Origin: Sphaerotilus natans
Lineage (GTDB): Bacteria > Pseudomonadota > Gammaproteobacteria > Burkholderiales > Burkholderiaceae_C
Direction of reading: 5' to 3'
Length of the DNA: 64,000 nucleotides
Assembly: GCF_900156335.1 (NCBI RefSeq)
Contig: NZ_FTMZ01000002.1
Coordinates: forward strand, 282,293-346,292
Shown here: positions 39,584-51,274 of the stretch, one piece after another
How positions within the stretch are numbered: the stretch's first letter is position 1
Layout: each line of letters begins with the position of its first letter
Notes under the pieces: generated by a model
What the model was told of the DNA's origin: nothing
Databases searched by the model: none
What the model saw: the letters and a program-made list of their open reading frames with translations, nothing else
Position numbers and translations under genes: made by a program

Positions 39584-39618
39584 ACCGCGACGTCAACCAT
39601 TCCACGAGACATCCTCCC

Positions 39619-40649
<1,031 letters not shown>

Positions 40650-40650
<1 letters not shown>

Positions 40651-41384
40651 TGATGAAGAACCGTCCCTTCGAAGGCCAGGTGGCCGCGATCACCGGCGCG
40701 GCCTCGGGCATCGGCCGCGCCAGCGCCGAAGCGCTGCTGGCCGGCGGCGCGCGCGTGGTGCTGGTCGACCGCGACGCCGCGGGCCTGGCGGCGATGCAGG
40801 CCGTGCATGGCGATGCGGTCATCGCGCTGCCGCTGGACCTGCTCGACGCCGCGCAGTGCCGCACGCTGGTGCCGCAGGTGCTCGAGCGCGCTGGCCGGCT
40901 CGACATCCTGCACGCCAACGCCGGGCTCTACATCGGCGGCGATCTGGTCGATGCCGACACCGACGCGATCGACCGCATGCTGCAGCTCAATGTCGCGGTC
41001 GTCATGAAGAACGTGCGCGACGCGCTGCCGCACATGATCGCGCGCGGCTCGGGCGACATCCTGGTGACCAGTTCGCTGGCGGCGCACTACCCGACGCCGT
41101 GGGAGCCGGTCTACGCCTCGTCCAAGTGGGCGATCGACTGCTTCGTGCAGACCACCCGCCGCCAGGTCTTCAAGCACGGCCTGCGTGTGGGCTCGATCTC
41201 GCCCGGCCCGGTGCTGACCGGCCTGATCGCCGACTGGCCGGCCGACAAGCTGGCCGCCGCCCGCGCCTCCGGCAGCCTGATCGAGCCGGCCGAGATCGGC
41301 GAGGTCATCACCTTCATGCTGACCCGTCCGCGCGGCGTGACCATCCGCGACGTCGTGCTGATGCCGTCGAACTTCGACCTCTGA
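40650..41384 (+). CDS. SDR oxidoreductase resembling ribitol 2-dehydrogenase
   Basis: This 244-residue short-chain dehydrogenase has the cofactor loop TGAASGIG, HANAGLYIGG, catalytic SSLAAHYPTPWEPVYASSK (Ser, Tyr, Lys) and a C-terminal VTIRDVVLMPSN segment. The whole pattern is like bacterial ribitol 2-dehydrogenases, which oxidise ribitol to D-ribulose with NAD+. A sorbitol or other pentitol substrate is also possible. The ATG at 40650 is used since the stop of the ATPase gene overlaps it by one base; a second ATG follows three bases later. Confidence 0.8.
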
Positions 41385-41416
41385 GCAGAACACCCCTTCC
41401 GACAAGACGCCCCACC

Positions 41417-42829
41417 ATGAACGTCATCCTGCACCTCGGCCTGGGCTCGTTCCACCGCGCCCATCTGGCTGTCTACCTGCACGAGCTCATCCAGAGCGGC
41501 GACACCGGCTGGCAACTGGCCGGCGGCAACACCCGGCCCGACATGGCCGAGACGATCGCCGCGCTCCAGGCCCAGGGCGGCGCCTACACGCTGGAGACCA
41601 TCTCCCCGGCCGGCGAGCACCGCTACACCCGCATCGGCTCGATCCGCCAGGTCATCGCGTATTCGCCCGATCTGGCCGGGCTGATCGCGCAAGGCGCCAG
41701 CAGCGACACGAAGATCATCTCCTTCACCGTCACCGAGGCGGGCTATTACCTCGACGCGAAGAACCGGCTCGACCTGGCCACCTTCGCCGACCTGCGCGCC
41801 GACCTCGACGCCGCACGCTCCGGCCAGCCGGGCTCGACGATCTACGCCGCGCTGACCGCCATCCTGCGCGCGCGCATGAAGAGCGGCGCCGGCCCGGTCA
41901 CGCTGCTCAACTGCGACAACCTGCGCCACAACGGCGATCGCTCGCGCGGCGGCCTGCTGCAGTTCATCGAGCTCGTCGGCGACGCCGCGCTGCTGGCCTG
42001 GGTGCAGGCCAACACCACCAGCCCGAACGCAATGGTCGACCGCATCACGCCGCGCCCGACGCCCGACGTGCGCGAGCGCGTGCTGGCCGCCACCGGCGTG
42101 GACGACCCCGCCGCGCTGATGGGCGAGAGCTTCATCCAGTGGGTGATCGAGGACAACTTCATCGCCGGCCGCCCGGCCTGGGAGGCAGTGGGCGTCGAGA
42201 TGGTGCAGTCGGTGGACGCCTACGAGGAGGCCAAGATCCGCCTGCTCAATGCGACTCACTCGTGCATCGCCTGGGCCGGCACGCTGGTGGGCCATCTCTA
42301 CATCCACGAGGGCACGCACGATCCGGTCATCCGCCGGATGGCCTTCGACTACGTCACCGACGACACCATCCCGGTGCTGGACACGCCCGAGCATCCCTGC
42401 CCGATCGACCTGGCCCGCTACCGCGACGTGGTGCTCGACCGCTTCGGCAATCCCGCCATCCGCGACACCAACCAGCGCGTGGCGATGGACGGCTTCAGCA
42501 AGATTCCCGGCTTCATCGCGCCGACCATCCGCGAGCGCCTGGCCGCCGGCGCCACCATCGACAGCGTGGCGATGCTGCCGGCGCTGTTCCTGGCCTACCT
42601 GCAGGTCTGGCACCGCGGCGGCATTCCCTACACCTACCAGGACCAGGCGATGGACCCGGCGGTCGCGCACGCGATCTGCGACGCGGCGGACCCGGTGGCG
42701 GCCTTCTGCGCCGACCGGCCGCTGTGGGGCGAGCTGGCGGGCGACACGCGGCTGGTGGATGCGGTGCGCCGCGCCAGCGCGCGGGTGGCGGCCTTCGTCG
42801 CCGCGCATCCCGGCGCCAGCGCGCGCTGA
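41417..42829 (+). CDS. dalD: D-arabinitol 4-dehydrogenase (DalD type, mannitol dehydrogenase family)
   Basis: This 470-residue enzyme of the long-chain polyol dehydrogenase family oxidises D-arabinitol to D-xylulose. It resembles DalD along its whole length: LHLGLGSFHRAHLAVYLHEL, SFTVTEAGYYLD, LLNCDNLRHNGDR, MVDRITPRPTPDV, ESFIQWVIEDNF, YEEAKIRLLNATHSCIAWAG and the DGFSKIPGFIAPT region. The catalytic Lys and its neighbours lie in the YEEAKIRLLN segment. It starts at MNVILHL. Downstream xylulokinase would phosphorylate its product, which supports the D-arabinitol assignment; mannitol 2-dehydrogenase activity is a possible side function. Confidence 0.88.
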   Translation: MNVILHLGLGSFHRAHLAVYLHELIQSGDTGWQLAGGNTRPDMAETIAALQAQGGAYTLETISPAGEHRYTRIGSIRQVIAYSPDLAGLIAQGASSDTKIISFTVTEAGYYLDAKNRLDLATFADLRADLDAARSGQPGSTIYAALTAILRARMKSGAGPVTLLNCDNLRHNGDRSRGGLLQFIELVGDAALLAWVQANTTSPNAMVDRITPRPTPDVRERVLAATGVDDPAALMGESFIQWVIEDNFIAGRPAWEAVGVEMVQSVDAYEEAKIRLLNATHSCIAWAGTLVGHLYIHEGTHDPVIRRMAFDYVTDDTIPVLDTPEHPCPIDLARYRDVVLDRFGNPAIRDTNQRVAMDGFSKIPGFIAPTIRERLAAGATIDSVAMLPALFLAYLQVWHRGGIPYTYQDQAMDPAVAHAICDAADPVAAFCADRPLWGELAGDTRLVDAVRRASARVAAFVAAHPGASAR

Positions 42830-42846
42830 GACCCGGAGGCGCCTCG

Positions 42847-43791
42847 ATGCCCGCCCGGCCGCGTTCGGTGCCACGCCAGCTCAAGCCCGAGCTGGAGCAT
42901 GACTACGCCCGCTCGCCCGACCTGGGCTACGAGTCGCCGCAGGAGGTCGGCTTCATCCGCTGCCTCTCGCATGGCTTTCCGACGCCGCTGGCGCGCTGGC
43001 ACTACCACGACGAGTACGAGCTGCACCTGATCACCAGCACCTCGGGCAAGGCCTTCGTCGGCGACTGGATCGGGCAGTTCCAGCCCGGCCATCTGGTGCT
43101 GACCGGGCCGCGGCTGCCGCACAACTGGCTGTCGACCGATCTGCCCGAGGGCGGCGTCGCGCTGCGCGACATGGTCATCCAGTTCTCGCACGACCCGCTG
43201 GTGCGCGCGGCCGAGCTGATCCCGGAGCTGGCCGAGGTGCTGCCGCTGCTCGAGCGTGCGCGCCACGGCATCGAGTTCTTCGGCCAGGGGGAGCGCGCGC
43301 AGCAGCACTGGCAGAAGGTCAAGGAGGCCCGCGGCGCACGCCGCTTCGCCGCCTTCTGCGACTTCCTGGCCGAGCTGGCCGCCTGCACCGACTACCGGCT
43401 GCTGTCGAACGTGCAGATGCAGAGCATCGACGACGACGACTCGCTCGACCAGATCGACGCGGTGGTCAGCCGCATCACCGACCACCTGGGCCAGGCCTTC
43501 TCGGCGGCCGACATCGCGCAGGAACTGGGCATGAGCGAGAGCCGCTTCAGCCGCTTCTTCCGCCGCGCCACCGGCAACACCTTCACCGACTTCGTCAACC
43601 GCGTCCGCATCAACCGCGCCTGCCAGCTGCTGATGGAATCGGACCGGCTGATCACGCACATCTGCTACGAGGTCGGCTTCAACAACGTCGCGAACTTCAA
43701 CCGGCGCTTCCTCGAGATCAAGGGGCTGACGCCGAGCGAGTTCCGCAAGCAGGCCGACAACCGCTTCGGCACCCGGCCGGACAGCCCGTGA
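42847..43791 (+). CDS. AraC-family regulator of the polyol operon (MtlR type)
   Basis: This 314-residue regulator has an N-terminal cupin-like sensor (ARWHYHDEYELHLITSTSGKAF) and a C-terminal AraC double HTH: FSAADIAQELGMSESRFSRFFRRATGNTFTDFVNRVRINRACQLLMES and ITHICYEVGFNNVANFNRRFLEIKGLTPSEFR. The sensor resembles MtlR of pseudomonads, which activates a mannitol/arabitol/glucitol operon of the same layout. The gene lies inside the operon, 17 bases after dalD and 7 bases before xylB, so it is probably autoactivated. Confidence 0.9.
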   Translation: MPARPRSVPRQLKPELEHDYARSPDLGYESPQEVGFIRCLSHGFPTPLARWHYHDEYELHLITSTSGKAFVGDWIGQFQPGHLVLTGPRLPHNWLSTDLPEGGVALRDMVIQFSHDPLVRAAELIPELAEVLPLLERARHGIEFFGQGERAQQHWQKVKEARGARRFAAFCDFLAELAACTDYRLLSNVQMQSIDDDDSLDQIDAVVSRITDHLGQAFSAADIAQELGMSESRFSRFFRRATGNTFTDFVNRVRINRACQLLMESDRLITHICYEVGFNNVANFNRRFLEIKGLTPSEFRKQADNRFGTRPDSP

Positions 43792-43798
43792 GCCCGCA

Positions 43799-45283
<1,485 letters not shown>

Positions 45284-45960
45284 GGCCCCGGCGCCGCATC
45301 AGATCACCGATCAGCGCCTCGGCATCGCCGTCGCCGCCCGCACGGCGCAGCAGCATCCGCCCTTCGGCGTCGACCTGCGCGGCGGCACAGCGCAGCACAT
45401 GCAGCCGGCCCCCGAAGCGCTCGGTGCGCCCCTGCTCGTCCAGCCAGGCGTTCTGCACCCGGTAGGCCAGGCGCTCGTCGTCGAGCGCGCGGGCGCAGTC
45501 GTCGTCGCGGGGGCTGCCGGGGCGCCGCGCCTGCAGCACATGCACCAGCTCGTGCAGCACGAAGGAGCGATCGACCGGCCGCATGCGCCAGTCGAGCTGG
45601 TCGCTCAGCAGCACCCGGCCTGCGGCGGCGTCATGCCAGGCGATCAGGTGCATGCAGGCGCGGGAGCGCTCGGGACAGGCCTGACGGTGCAGCTCGGCGG
45701 CTGGCAGTTCGACCAGCACCGGCACCGGTGTGTCGACCGGCGGTGCCGGCAGACCGGACAGCCGCACCGCGGCGGCCAGCAGCGCCTGCAGCAGCAGCGC
45801 ATCCGGCGATGGGACCGAGGCCGAGGCGACCTCCAGGGCGATGGTGAACGCGGACAGCGGCACGGGCATCACAAGCCTCCTCGCGGACCGCATCAGGCGA
45901 AGACCGCCCACGATGCTGGCAGCGCGCCCGAAACCCCGGCGCCCGGGCGGTCTTGGCGGG

Positions 45961-46656
45961 TCAGCCGCCGTCGGGAAGCAGCCGGGTCACCGCGGCGCTG
46001 GCCAGCTCGGCGATGCGCACCAGGAAATCGGTGCCCATCTCGGGCGTGTAGCGCATCGGGTCGGACGAGGCCAGCACCAGCATGCCGAAGGCCGGCGAGG
46101 TCATGCTGCGCCGCAGCGGCAGCAAGGCCAGCGAGGCCACCGCGGCGGGCTGCGCCAGCCACTGCACCGCCTCGAAGCTGGTGTGCGCGCCGCAGCAGGG
46201 CGTGACCAGGCTGGACGCAAAGCGGCGCAGCTCGGGGCTGACGTCGCGCGCCACCGGCTCGGACTCGAAGTCCGGCGCCACCTCCCACAGCCGCATCGCG
46301 GCCTGCGGGACCATGAACTGCTCCTGCAGATCGATCACCAGCATGTCCGGAATGTCGCGCGGATCGGCCAGCAGCATCAGGCCGCGCACCCACTGGTGCA
46401 GCCGGTCCGACAGCACCGCGTTCTCCTGGCCATGGCGGATCATGTCCATCAGGCGACGCTCGAGACCGTGAATGCGCTCGCGCAGCATCTCCATCTGGCG
46501 CTGCTGGAGCGAGACGGCGCGCTGGCCATGGGGATTGGCCAGCTCGACATGGGCCAGCAGCTCGGCATGACGCTCGAAGAAACCCGGCGTCTGCACCAGA
46601 TAGCTGGCGATGTCGTCCTCGGAAAGGCCACTCAGTCGGCCCGGAATGCTGCTCAT
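45961..46656 (-). CDS. DUF484 family protein
   Basis: This 231-residue protein of the DUF484 family is a GAF-like soluble protein usually encoded between dapF and xerC in proteobacteria. It shows LSEDDIASYLVQTPGFFERHAELLAHVELANPHGQRAVSLQQRQ, which is the family signature, and then a coiled-coil and a GAF-like domain (LMLLADPRDIPDMLVIDLQEQF, FGMLVLASSDPMRYTPEMGTDFL). The start at MSSIPGRL is preferred. dapF lies upstream, as in other genomes, but xerC is absent; a metallopeptidase-like gene and the polyol operon follow instead. Its molecular role is not known. Confidence 0.85.
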   Translation of the reverse strand: MSSIPGRLSGLSEDDIASYLVQTPGFFERHAELLAHVELANPHGQRAVSLQQRQMEMLRERIHGLERRLMDMIRHGQENAVLSDRLHQWVRGLMLLADPRDIPDMLVIDLQEQFMVPQAAMRLWEVAPDFESEPVARDVSPELRRFASSLVTPCCGAHTSFEAVQWLAQPAAVASLALLPLRRSMTSPAFGMLVLASSDPMRYTPEMGTDFLVRIAELASAAVTRLLPDGG

Positions 46657-46752
46657 GGCGAGCGAGGGTAGCGCAGCCCCCCGCCAGTCACCCGAAGGAA
46701 AAGCCGGCCGGATGCCCTTCATCCGCGCCTTGAATGCACAAGCCGATCCGGT

Positions 46753-47643
46753 TCAGCAGGAAGCCGCCGGCAGCACCACTTCGCCCTGGAACACGGTGAC
46801 CGCCGGGCCGGTCATGCGCACGCTGCTGCCGGGGCCGTCCCACTCGATGGTCAGCTCGCCGCCGCGGGTCTCGACATCGACGCGCGCGTCCAGCCAGCCC
46901 AGGCGGATGCCCGCCACCACCGCCGCGCAGGCGCCGGTGCCGCAGGCCAGCGTCTCGCCGGCGCCGCGCTCGAAGACGCGCAGCCGCACCCGGTCGCGCG
47001 CGACCACCTGCAGGAAGCCGGCGTTGACCTTGCGCGGGAAACGCGGATGCGACTCCACCCACGGCCCGACCTGCGCCACCGGCGCGGTGTCCACGTCGTC
47101 GACGCGCTGCACCGCATGCGGGTTGCCCATCGACACCACCGCGACCTCGACCTGCTCCTGGGGCGCGGCCGGATTGGCCAGCGGCCACAGCTCGGCGCCG
47201 TTCTCCAGGCGCGGCTGCAGCCCGGACGGGTCGAAGGGCACGCGCTCGAGCTCGAGAATGGGCTGGTTCATGTCGACGGTGACACGCCCGTCGGCCTGCA
47301 TGCGCAGCACGATGCGGTTGTTCATCGTCTCGACGCGCACCTCGTCGCGGTCGGTCAGGCCCTGCTCGCGCACGAAGCGCATGAAGCAGCGCGCGCCGTT
47401 GCCGCAGTGCTCGACCTCCTCGCCGGTGGCGCCGTTGAAGATGCGGTAGCGGAAATCGGCGTCCGGCCCCTGCGGCCGCTCGACGACGAGGATCTGGTCG
47501 GCGCCGATGCCGAAGCGTCGGTCGCCGACGAAGCGCAGCTGGTCTTCGCTGAGCGCCAGCGGCGCGCGGGTGGCATCGAACACGACGAAGTCGTTGCCGA
47601 GGCCGTGCATCTTGGTGAACGGAAGGGGCGGGCGGGTGGTCAT
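46753..47643 (-). CDS. dapF: Diaminopimelate epimerase
   Basis: This enzyme of about 296 residues converts LL- to meso-diaminopimelate for lysine and cell-wall synthesis. The two catalytic Cys are in [11 protein letters not shown] and [28 protein letters not shown] at the start and [11 protein letters not shown] are family motifs. The ATG at 47643 gives the common N-terminus; an upstream ATG at 47670 overlaps the RES gene stop (ATGA) and is an alternative. The gene is in the conserved order acyltransferases-dapF-DUF484, here separated from the acyltransferases by a toxin-antitoxin module. Confidence 0.94.
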   Translation of the reverse strand: MTTRPPLPFTKMHGLGNDFVVFDATRAPLALSEDQLRFVGDRRFGIGADQILVVERPQGPDADFRYRIFNGATGEEVEHCGNGARCFMRFVREQGLTDRDEVRVETMNNRIVLRMQADGRVTVDMNQPILELERVPFDPSGLQPRLENGAELWPLANPAAPQEQVEVAVVSMGNPHAVQRVDDVDTAPVAQVGPWVESHPRFPRKVNAGFLQVVARDRVRLRVFERGAGETLACGTGACAAVVAGIRLGWLDARVDVETRGGELTIEWDGPGSSVRMTGPAVTVFQGEVVLPAASC

Positions 47644-47666
47644 GGCGGGATTATCCGGGGCGGACA

Positions 47667-48248
47667 TCATGGGACGAACGGCATCTGCGCACCGCGGGCC
47701 ACGTCGCGCAGCAGATGGTGCAAGCCCCCCGTGGCCGCATCCACCAGCGGGATGCTCTCCACACGACGCAGCCGGTCGAGCGCCGAGCCAAACAGCACGT
47801 AGCAGTCGTGCTCGTGCTGCTGGGCGGAGCGGTAGATCAGGCCTTGATAGCCGTGGCAGACCGCGTCGGCGGCCAGTTCCTGCGTGCAGCCGAAGCGCAG
47901 CGAGGTCAGCACCGGCCAGGTGGGCGCATGCGGACGCAGGTCGAGCAGCAGCACCGGCTCGGTAAGCTGGACCCAGAGCAGGCTGCGCTGGCGCAGGTCG
48001 GCGATCGACAGCACATGGGCCTCGCGCCGCGCCAGTGTCTCGTAGGCCGCCGTCTCGGGTTCCTCGGCGAAATAGCCGACCGGCGTGTCCGGCAGGTCGA
48101 ATCGGCCGCTCATCAGCCCGGTCGGCGGCAACCGCACCGGGCCGACCGCCACGGTGCTGGCGGTGCGGCGGGTGCGCTGGATGCGGTACATCGAGTGCAG
48201 CCGCGGCAGCGTGTGTTCCTGGCAGTAGGTGAGATCGCTCAGTTTCAT
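47667..48248 (-). CDS. RES-domain toxin
   Basis: The product has 193 residues and belongs to the RES family, which degrades NAD+ in bacterial toxin-antitoxin modules. The middle contains the conserved arginine in [38 protein letters not shown] and the late serine segment [18 protein letters not shown]. It starts at MKLSDLT. The antitoxin gene lies 16 bases upstream on the same strand, giving the standard antitoxin-toxin order. It ends in the dapF start region. Toxicity is inferred from the family. Confidence 0.85.
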   Translation of the reverse strand: MKLSDLTYCQEHTLPRLHSMYRIQRTRRTASTVAVGPVRLPPTGLMSGRFDLPDTPVGYFAEEPETAAYETLARREAHVLSIADLRQRSLLWVQLTEPVLLLDLRPHAPTWPVLTSLRFGCTQELAADAVCHGYQGLIYRSAQQHEHDCYVLFGSALDRLRRVESIPLVDAATGGLHHLLRDVARGAQMPFVP

Positions 48249-48264
48249 GCGGGAAGATCGCGGT

Positions 48265-48762
48265 TCAGGCGCCTTCCGTCCGGGCCACAGCGAGCACACG
48301 CTCGGCCTGACCCTGTTCCAAGGCCTGTCGCGGCGTCAATCCTTCGAGGCCACCGTGCGGGGTCTCGAAGAAGTTCAGCAGCGCCCAGCCCTCGCTCAGC
48401 CCGAGTGCCTGACCGATCGGCGCGACATGCGCCCACACGGTCGGCTCAAACTGCCAGCGCGGCACCTTGAATCCGCGCTTGGTCTGCGTCAGACCGATGC
48501 AGCGGCCCTTGCCGATCCAGGCGTTGATGGTCACGCGACTGGTGCCCAGCAGGGCGGCGGCCTCGTCGGTGCTCATCATGTCGGCCTGATCGAGCCGGCG
48601 CAGGCGGCTGTCGAGACTGGCATGCAGCAGCGCATTCGTCTCGGTCGGGGTCAGGTAGGGCGAAGGTCGGGCGGCTCGCGCGCTTCGGCGGGGAAGGACG
48701 GAAGACGTCGAGGTTTCAGTCGTCTGGGGTTTCATGGTCGAAGGAGACTGAAAAGCGAACAT
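48265..48762 (-). CDS. Xre/MbcA/ParS-type antitoxin
   Basis: The product has 165 residues and would neutralise the RES toxin. The middle part has an HTH-like segment (STDEAAALLGTSRVTINAWIGKGRCIGLTQTKRGFKVPRWQFEP). The C-terminal part (AHVAPIGQALGLSEGWALLNFFETPHGGLEGLTPRQALEQG) is the MbcA/ParS/Xre antitoxin toxin-binding region. The ATG at 48762 is chosen because it directly follows the stop of the upstream small gene (TGAATG), implying coupling; ATG 48735 is an alternative. Such antitoxins usually repress their own operon. Confidence 0.82.
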   Translation of the reverse strand: MFAFQSPSTMKPQTTETSTSSVLPRRSARAARPSPYLTPTETNALLHASLDSRLRRLDQADMMSTDEAAALLGTSRVTINAWIGKGRCIGLTQTKRGFKVPRWQFEPTVWAHVAPIGQALGLSEGWALLNFFETPHGGLEGLTPRQALEQGQAERVLAVARTEGA

Positions 48763-49173
48763 TCAAGGCGCATTGCGCGCGTTGACCTTGGCTTGGCTGA
48801 AGAAGCTGCTGGAACGAGGTGCAGTCTGGCCTTGCTTACGGAATGCTCTGGCCAAGCTCATCCTGAGAAGGTACCGAACTGACGCTCGGACAGGCGGGCT
48901 AGGCGGTGTGCTGGCTTGCTTGGCAACACGAAAAACAGACTCGGGCAGGCTTAGCTGCATCTGTATGCGACGCTGGATCTCCAAGACAGCTCGCTCCAGA
49001 TCAGCTGCTGCCAGAAACTCTTCATAGGCGGTTCGTGACGGCAACACCGGCCCACACACCAAGTCACGCCCAAAGAGCATCCATAGGAGCCGCTCACAGT
49101 AGCCCCGCCATTGGCAACTTCGGCTGTCCTGAAGAAGAGGCTCACAGTCCACTTGACCCGCTGCATTCAGCAT
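48763..49173 (-). CDS. Hypothetical protein upstream of the toxin-antitoxin pair
   Basis: The product has 136 residues and is not recognised. It has four Cys in the first 40 residues (CEPLL, SCQWRGYCERLLWMLFGRDLVC), an amphipathic helix (AAADLERAVLEIQRRIQMQL) and a basic C-terminus. The ATG at 49173 has an AGGGAAG Shine-Dalgarno sequence. The stop is directly adjacent to the antitoxin start (TGAATG). A perfect palindrome lies just upstream. The region is less GC-rich than its surroundings, suggesting recent acquisition together with the toxin-antitoxin genes. It may be a third component or an unrelated small gene. Confidence 0.5.
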   Translation of the reverse strand: MLNAAGQVDCEPLLQDSRSCQWRGYCERLLWMLFGRDLVCGPVLPSRTAYEEFLAAADLERAVLEIQRRIQMQLSLPESVFRVAKQASTPPSPPVRASVRYLLRMSLARAFRKQGQTAPRSSSFFSQAKVNARNAP

Positions 49174-49191
49174 TTTGACTTCCCTGTGGTA

Positions 49192-49203
49192 ACGAAATTT
49201 CGT
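49192..49203. promoter_or_regulatory. Palindromic operator-like site before the toxin-antitoxin operon
   Basis: A perfect 12-bp palindrome, ACGAAATTTCGT, lies 19 bases before the ATG of the 136-residue gene. On the minus strand it is preceded by ACGAGATT, so two similar 9-base direct repeats are present (ACGAGATTG and ACGAAATTT). A weak -10 (TACACT, around 49225) lies upstream. It is likely an operator for an autoregulating antitoxin. Confidence 0.5.
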
Positions 49204-49270
49204 CAATCTCGTTAAGTTCGGAAGTGTAGCGCCAGCTGCCGACCGAGGAGCAATCCCCCTCTTTCTGACT

Positions 49271-50167
49271 TCAGTACAACCCCGCCTCGCCCTCGGGCCG
49301 GGTCTTGAAGCGCTTGTGCACCCACAGGTACTGCTCGGGCAGGCGGCGCACCTCCTGCTCGATCCAGCGGTTCATGCGCGCGGTGTCGGCCACCGCGTCG
49401 TCGGTGGGGAAGTCGGTCCAGGGCTCGAGGAAGCGGATGCGCCAGCCCTGTCCGCCGGGCAGCATCTCGCTGACCACCGGCTGCACCACCATGCCCAGCG
49501 CACGCGCCATGCGCGACGGCGCCAGCAGCGTGGCCGCCGGCACGCCGAAGAAGGGCACGAAGGCCGCGTCGCGCGCGCCGAAGTCCATGTCGGGCAGGTT
49601 GAAGAAGGCGTCGCCGCGCTTGATGGCGCGCATCAGCGCGCGCGCGCCCTCGCTGCGGGCGAAGATCTCGGCGTTGCCGAAGCGCAGCCGGCCGCGGCGC
49701 ATCGCCGCATCGAAGACCGGGTTGCTCTGCCGCTGATAGATCGAGCCGGCGTGGCGGCTCTGGTTCAGCAGCACACTGACGCCGGCCACGTCCAGCGCCA
49801 GGAAATGCGGCACCAGCCACATCACCGGGCGCTCGCTGCGCTCGGCCAGCTTCACGTCGCCCTCGACCTGGATCAGCCGCGACAGCCGCTCGCGCGAGGC
49901 GTACCAGAGCATGCCGCGCTCCAGGAAGCTGCGGCCCAGCCAGCCGAAGTGCGCGCGGGCGATGGCCTCGCGCTCGGCCGGCGTCTTCTCGGGCAGGCAC
50001 AGCTCGAGGTTGCGCAGCGCGATGCGCCGGCGCGACTTGCCCAGGCGCCACAGCAGCGCGCCCAGCCCCTGGCCGAGCAGGGTCTGCAGGCCCAGCGGCA
50101 GCCAGTGCAGCAGCCACAGCAGGCCGAGCACCAGCCGGGCGGCCAGGTTGGAGAGAAAGGATTTCAT
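49271..50167 (-). CDS. Lipid A biosynthesis acyltransferase (LpxL/HtrB family)
   Basis: This 298-residue inner membrane enzyme would transfer an acyl chain onto Kdo2-lipid IVA or a related lipid A precursor. It has an N-terminal membrane helix at about 12-35, the acyl-transfer motif HFLALD (HX4D) and the RQSNPVFDAAM, FNLPDMDFGARDAAFVPFFGVPA segments typical of the family. The C-terminal LWVHKRFKTRPEG is a family signature. It starts at MKSFLSN and overlaps the upstream acyltransferase by four bases. Which of the two acts as LpxL or LpxM is not clear. Confidence 0.88.
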   Translation of the reverse strand: MKSFLSNLAARLVLGLLWLLHWLPLGLQTLLGQGLGALLWRLGKSRRRIALRNLELCLPEKTPAEREAIARAHFGWLGRSFLERGMLWYASRERLSRLIQVEGDVKLAERSERPVMWLVPHFLALDVAGVSVLLNQSRHAGSIYQRQSNPVFDAAMRRGRLRFGNAEIFARSEGARALMRAIKRGDAFFNLPDMDFGARDAAFVPFFGVPAATLLAPSRMARALGMVVQPVVSEMLPGGQGWRIRFLEPWTDFPTDDAVADTARMNRWIEQEVRRLPEQYLWVHKRFKTRPEGEAGLY

Positions 50168-51078
50168 GCGGAAGCGTCGGATGCAGGCGCGGGGGCCGGT
50201 TCCGCCAGCGCGCGCGGCGCCTTGTAGCGGTGATAGCCCCACAGATACTGGCCGGGATTCTGGCGGATCAGCCGCTCCATCGCGCGGTTGACGACGCCGG
50301 CGCTGCGCACGGCCAGGCGCTCGGCGTCGGGCTCGTCGGCGCTGGTGGGCAGCGCCTCGTCGGGCAGGCTCGCGCGGATGACGAAGCCGCGCCCGCCGGG
50401 CAGGCGCTCGCAGGCCAGCAGCAGCCAGTCGGCGCCGGTCTGCTGCACCAGGCGCGCAGCCAGCGTCATCGTGTAGGCCTCGCGGCCGAAGAAGGGCGCC
50501 CAGGTGCCCAGGCCCTCGGGCGGCACCTGGTCGGGCAGCAGGCCGATGGTGCCGCCCTTGCGCAGCGCGCGGATCATCTGCCGCACGCCGGCCAGCGTCG
50601 CCGGCGCTGTCTCCAGGCCAGGGCGGTTGCGCGACTGCGCCACCAGATCGCGCAGCCAGGGCTGGCGCGCCGGGCGGTACAGCGCCGTCATCGCGCGCTG
50701 GCCGCCCCAGCGCTCGGCATAGGCCTGGGCGATGATCTCGAAGCAGCCCAGGTGGGGCGTGAGCATCACCAGGCCGCGGCCACGCGCCAGCGCCGCCTCG
50801 ACATGCTCGGCGCCTTCCCAGCGCACGAGCTCGCCCAGCGGCGCATCGGGGCGGCGGCACCACAGCCACGGCAGCTCGGCCACCATGCGTCCGGCCGAGG
50901 CCACCGCGGGGCGCGCCTGCGACCACGGCAGCCCGGCCTGCTCGACGTTGGCCCGCATCCGGCGCCGGTAGGTCGGCGAGGCGCACCAGGTGATCCAGCC
51001 CAGCAGCGCGCCGATGCGGTGGAGCAACGGCAGCGGGGCCTTCGAGGCGGCGTTGAACAGGGAGGCGATCACGGGCAT
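50164..51078 (-). CDS. Lipid A-type lysophospholipid acyltransferase (LpxL/LpxM family)
   Basis: The product has 304 residues. It has HLGCFE (HX4E) as acyl-transfer motif, then MTALYRPARQPWLRDLV, GGTIGLLPDQVPPEGLGTWAPFFGREAYT and the C-terminal LWGYHRYKAPR. This is the second acyltransferase of the conserved pair. The start at MPVIASLF is chosen for family length. Together the two genes form an operon read away from metK. Confidence 0.88.
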   Translation of the reverse strand: MPVIASLFNAASKAPLPLLHRIGALLGWITWCASPTYRRRMRANVEQAGLPWSQARPAVASAGRMVAELPWLWCRRPDAPLGELVRWEGAEHVEAALARGRGLVMLTPHLGCFEIIAQAYAERWGGQRAMTALYRPARQPWLRDLVAQSRNRPGLETAPATLAGVRQMIRALRKGGTIGLLPDQVPPEGLGTWAPFFGREAYTMTLAARLVQQTGADWLLLACERLPGGRGFVIRASLPDEALPTSADEPDAERLAVRSAGVVNRAMERLIRQNPGQYLWGYHRYKAPRALAEPAPAPASDASA

Positions 51079-51274
51079 AGAATTCGTCACATTCGCCGAG
51101 TTAAGGAACAACTTGCGGGGCGACGGGCCAGGTCCTGAACCGGGCACGCCACCTGCCGAAATCGAGAGATTTTCGGCAGAAGTGGAAAAAATGCCGCTAA
51201 AGCGTTCGCCGCAGGCTCCTCAACAGCTCGGCGACACGCGCCGAAAAGCTTGTTTGGATCACAGGAGTTTATAA
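51079..51274. promoter_or_regulatory. Divergent leader between acyltransferase operon and metK
   Basis: This 196-bp spacer carries the promoters for metK and for the acyltransferase operon. It contains a hairpin with perfect 9-bp arms CTGCCGAAA (51153-51161) and TTTCGGCAG (51171-51179), separated by 9 bases, about 95 bases before the metK start. It is followed by a short A-rich stretch (not T-rich on the metK strand), so it is not a metK-strand terminator. No known SAM riboswitch consensus was recognised. Confidence 0.45.

Noticed and set aside
48773..49027. Plus-strand frame opposite the 136-residue gene
   Set aside because: The minus-strand frame has a better ribosome binding site and is directly linked to the antitoxin start, so the plus-strand frame is treated as a shadow.
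51079..51274. SAM or SAH riboswitch before metK
   Set aside because: No known class consensus could be recognised; only a simple hairpin is visible.
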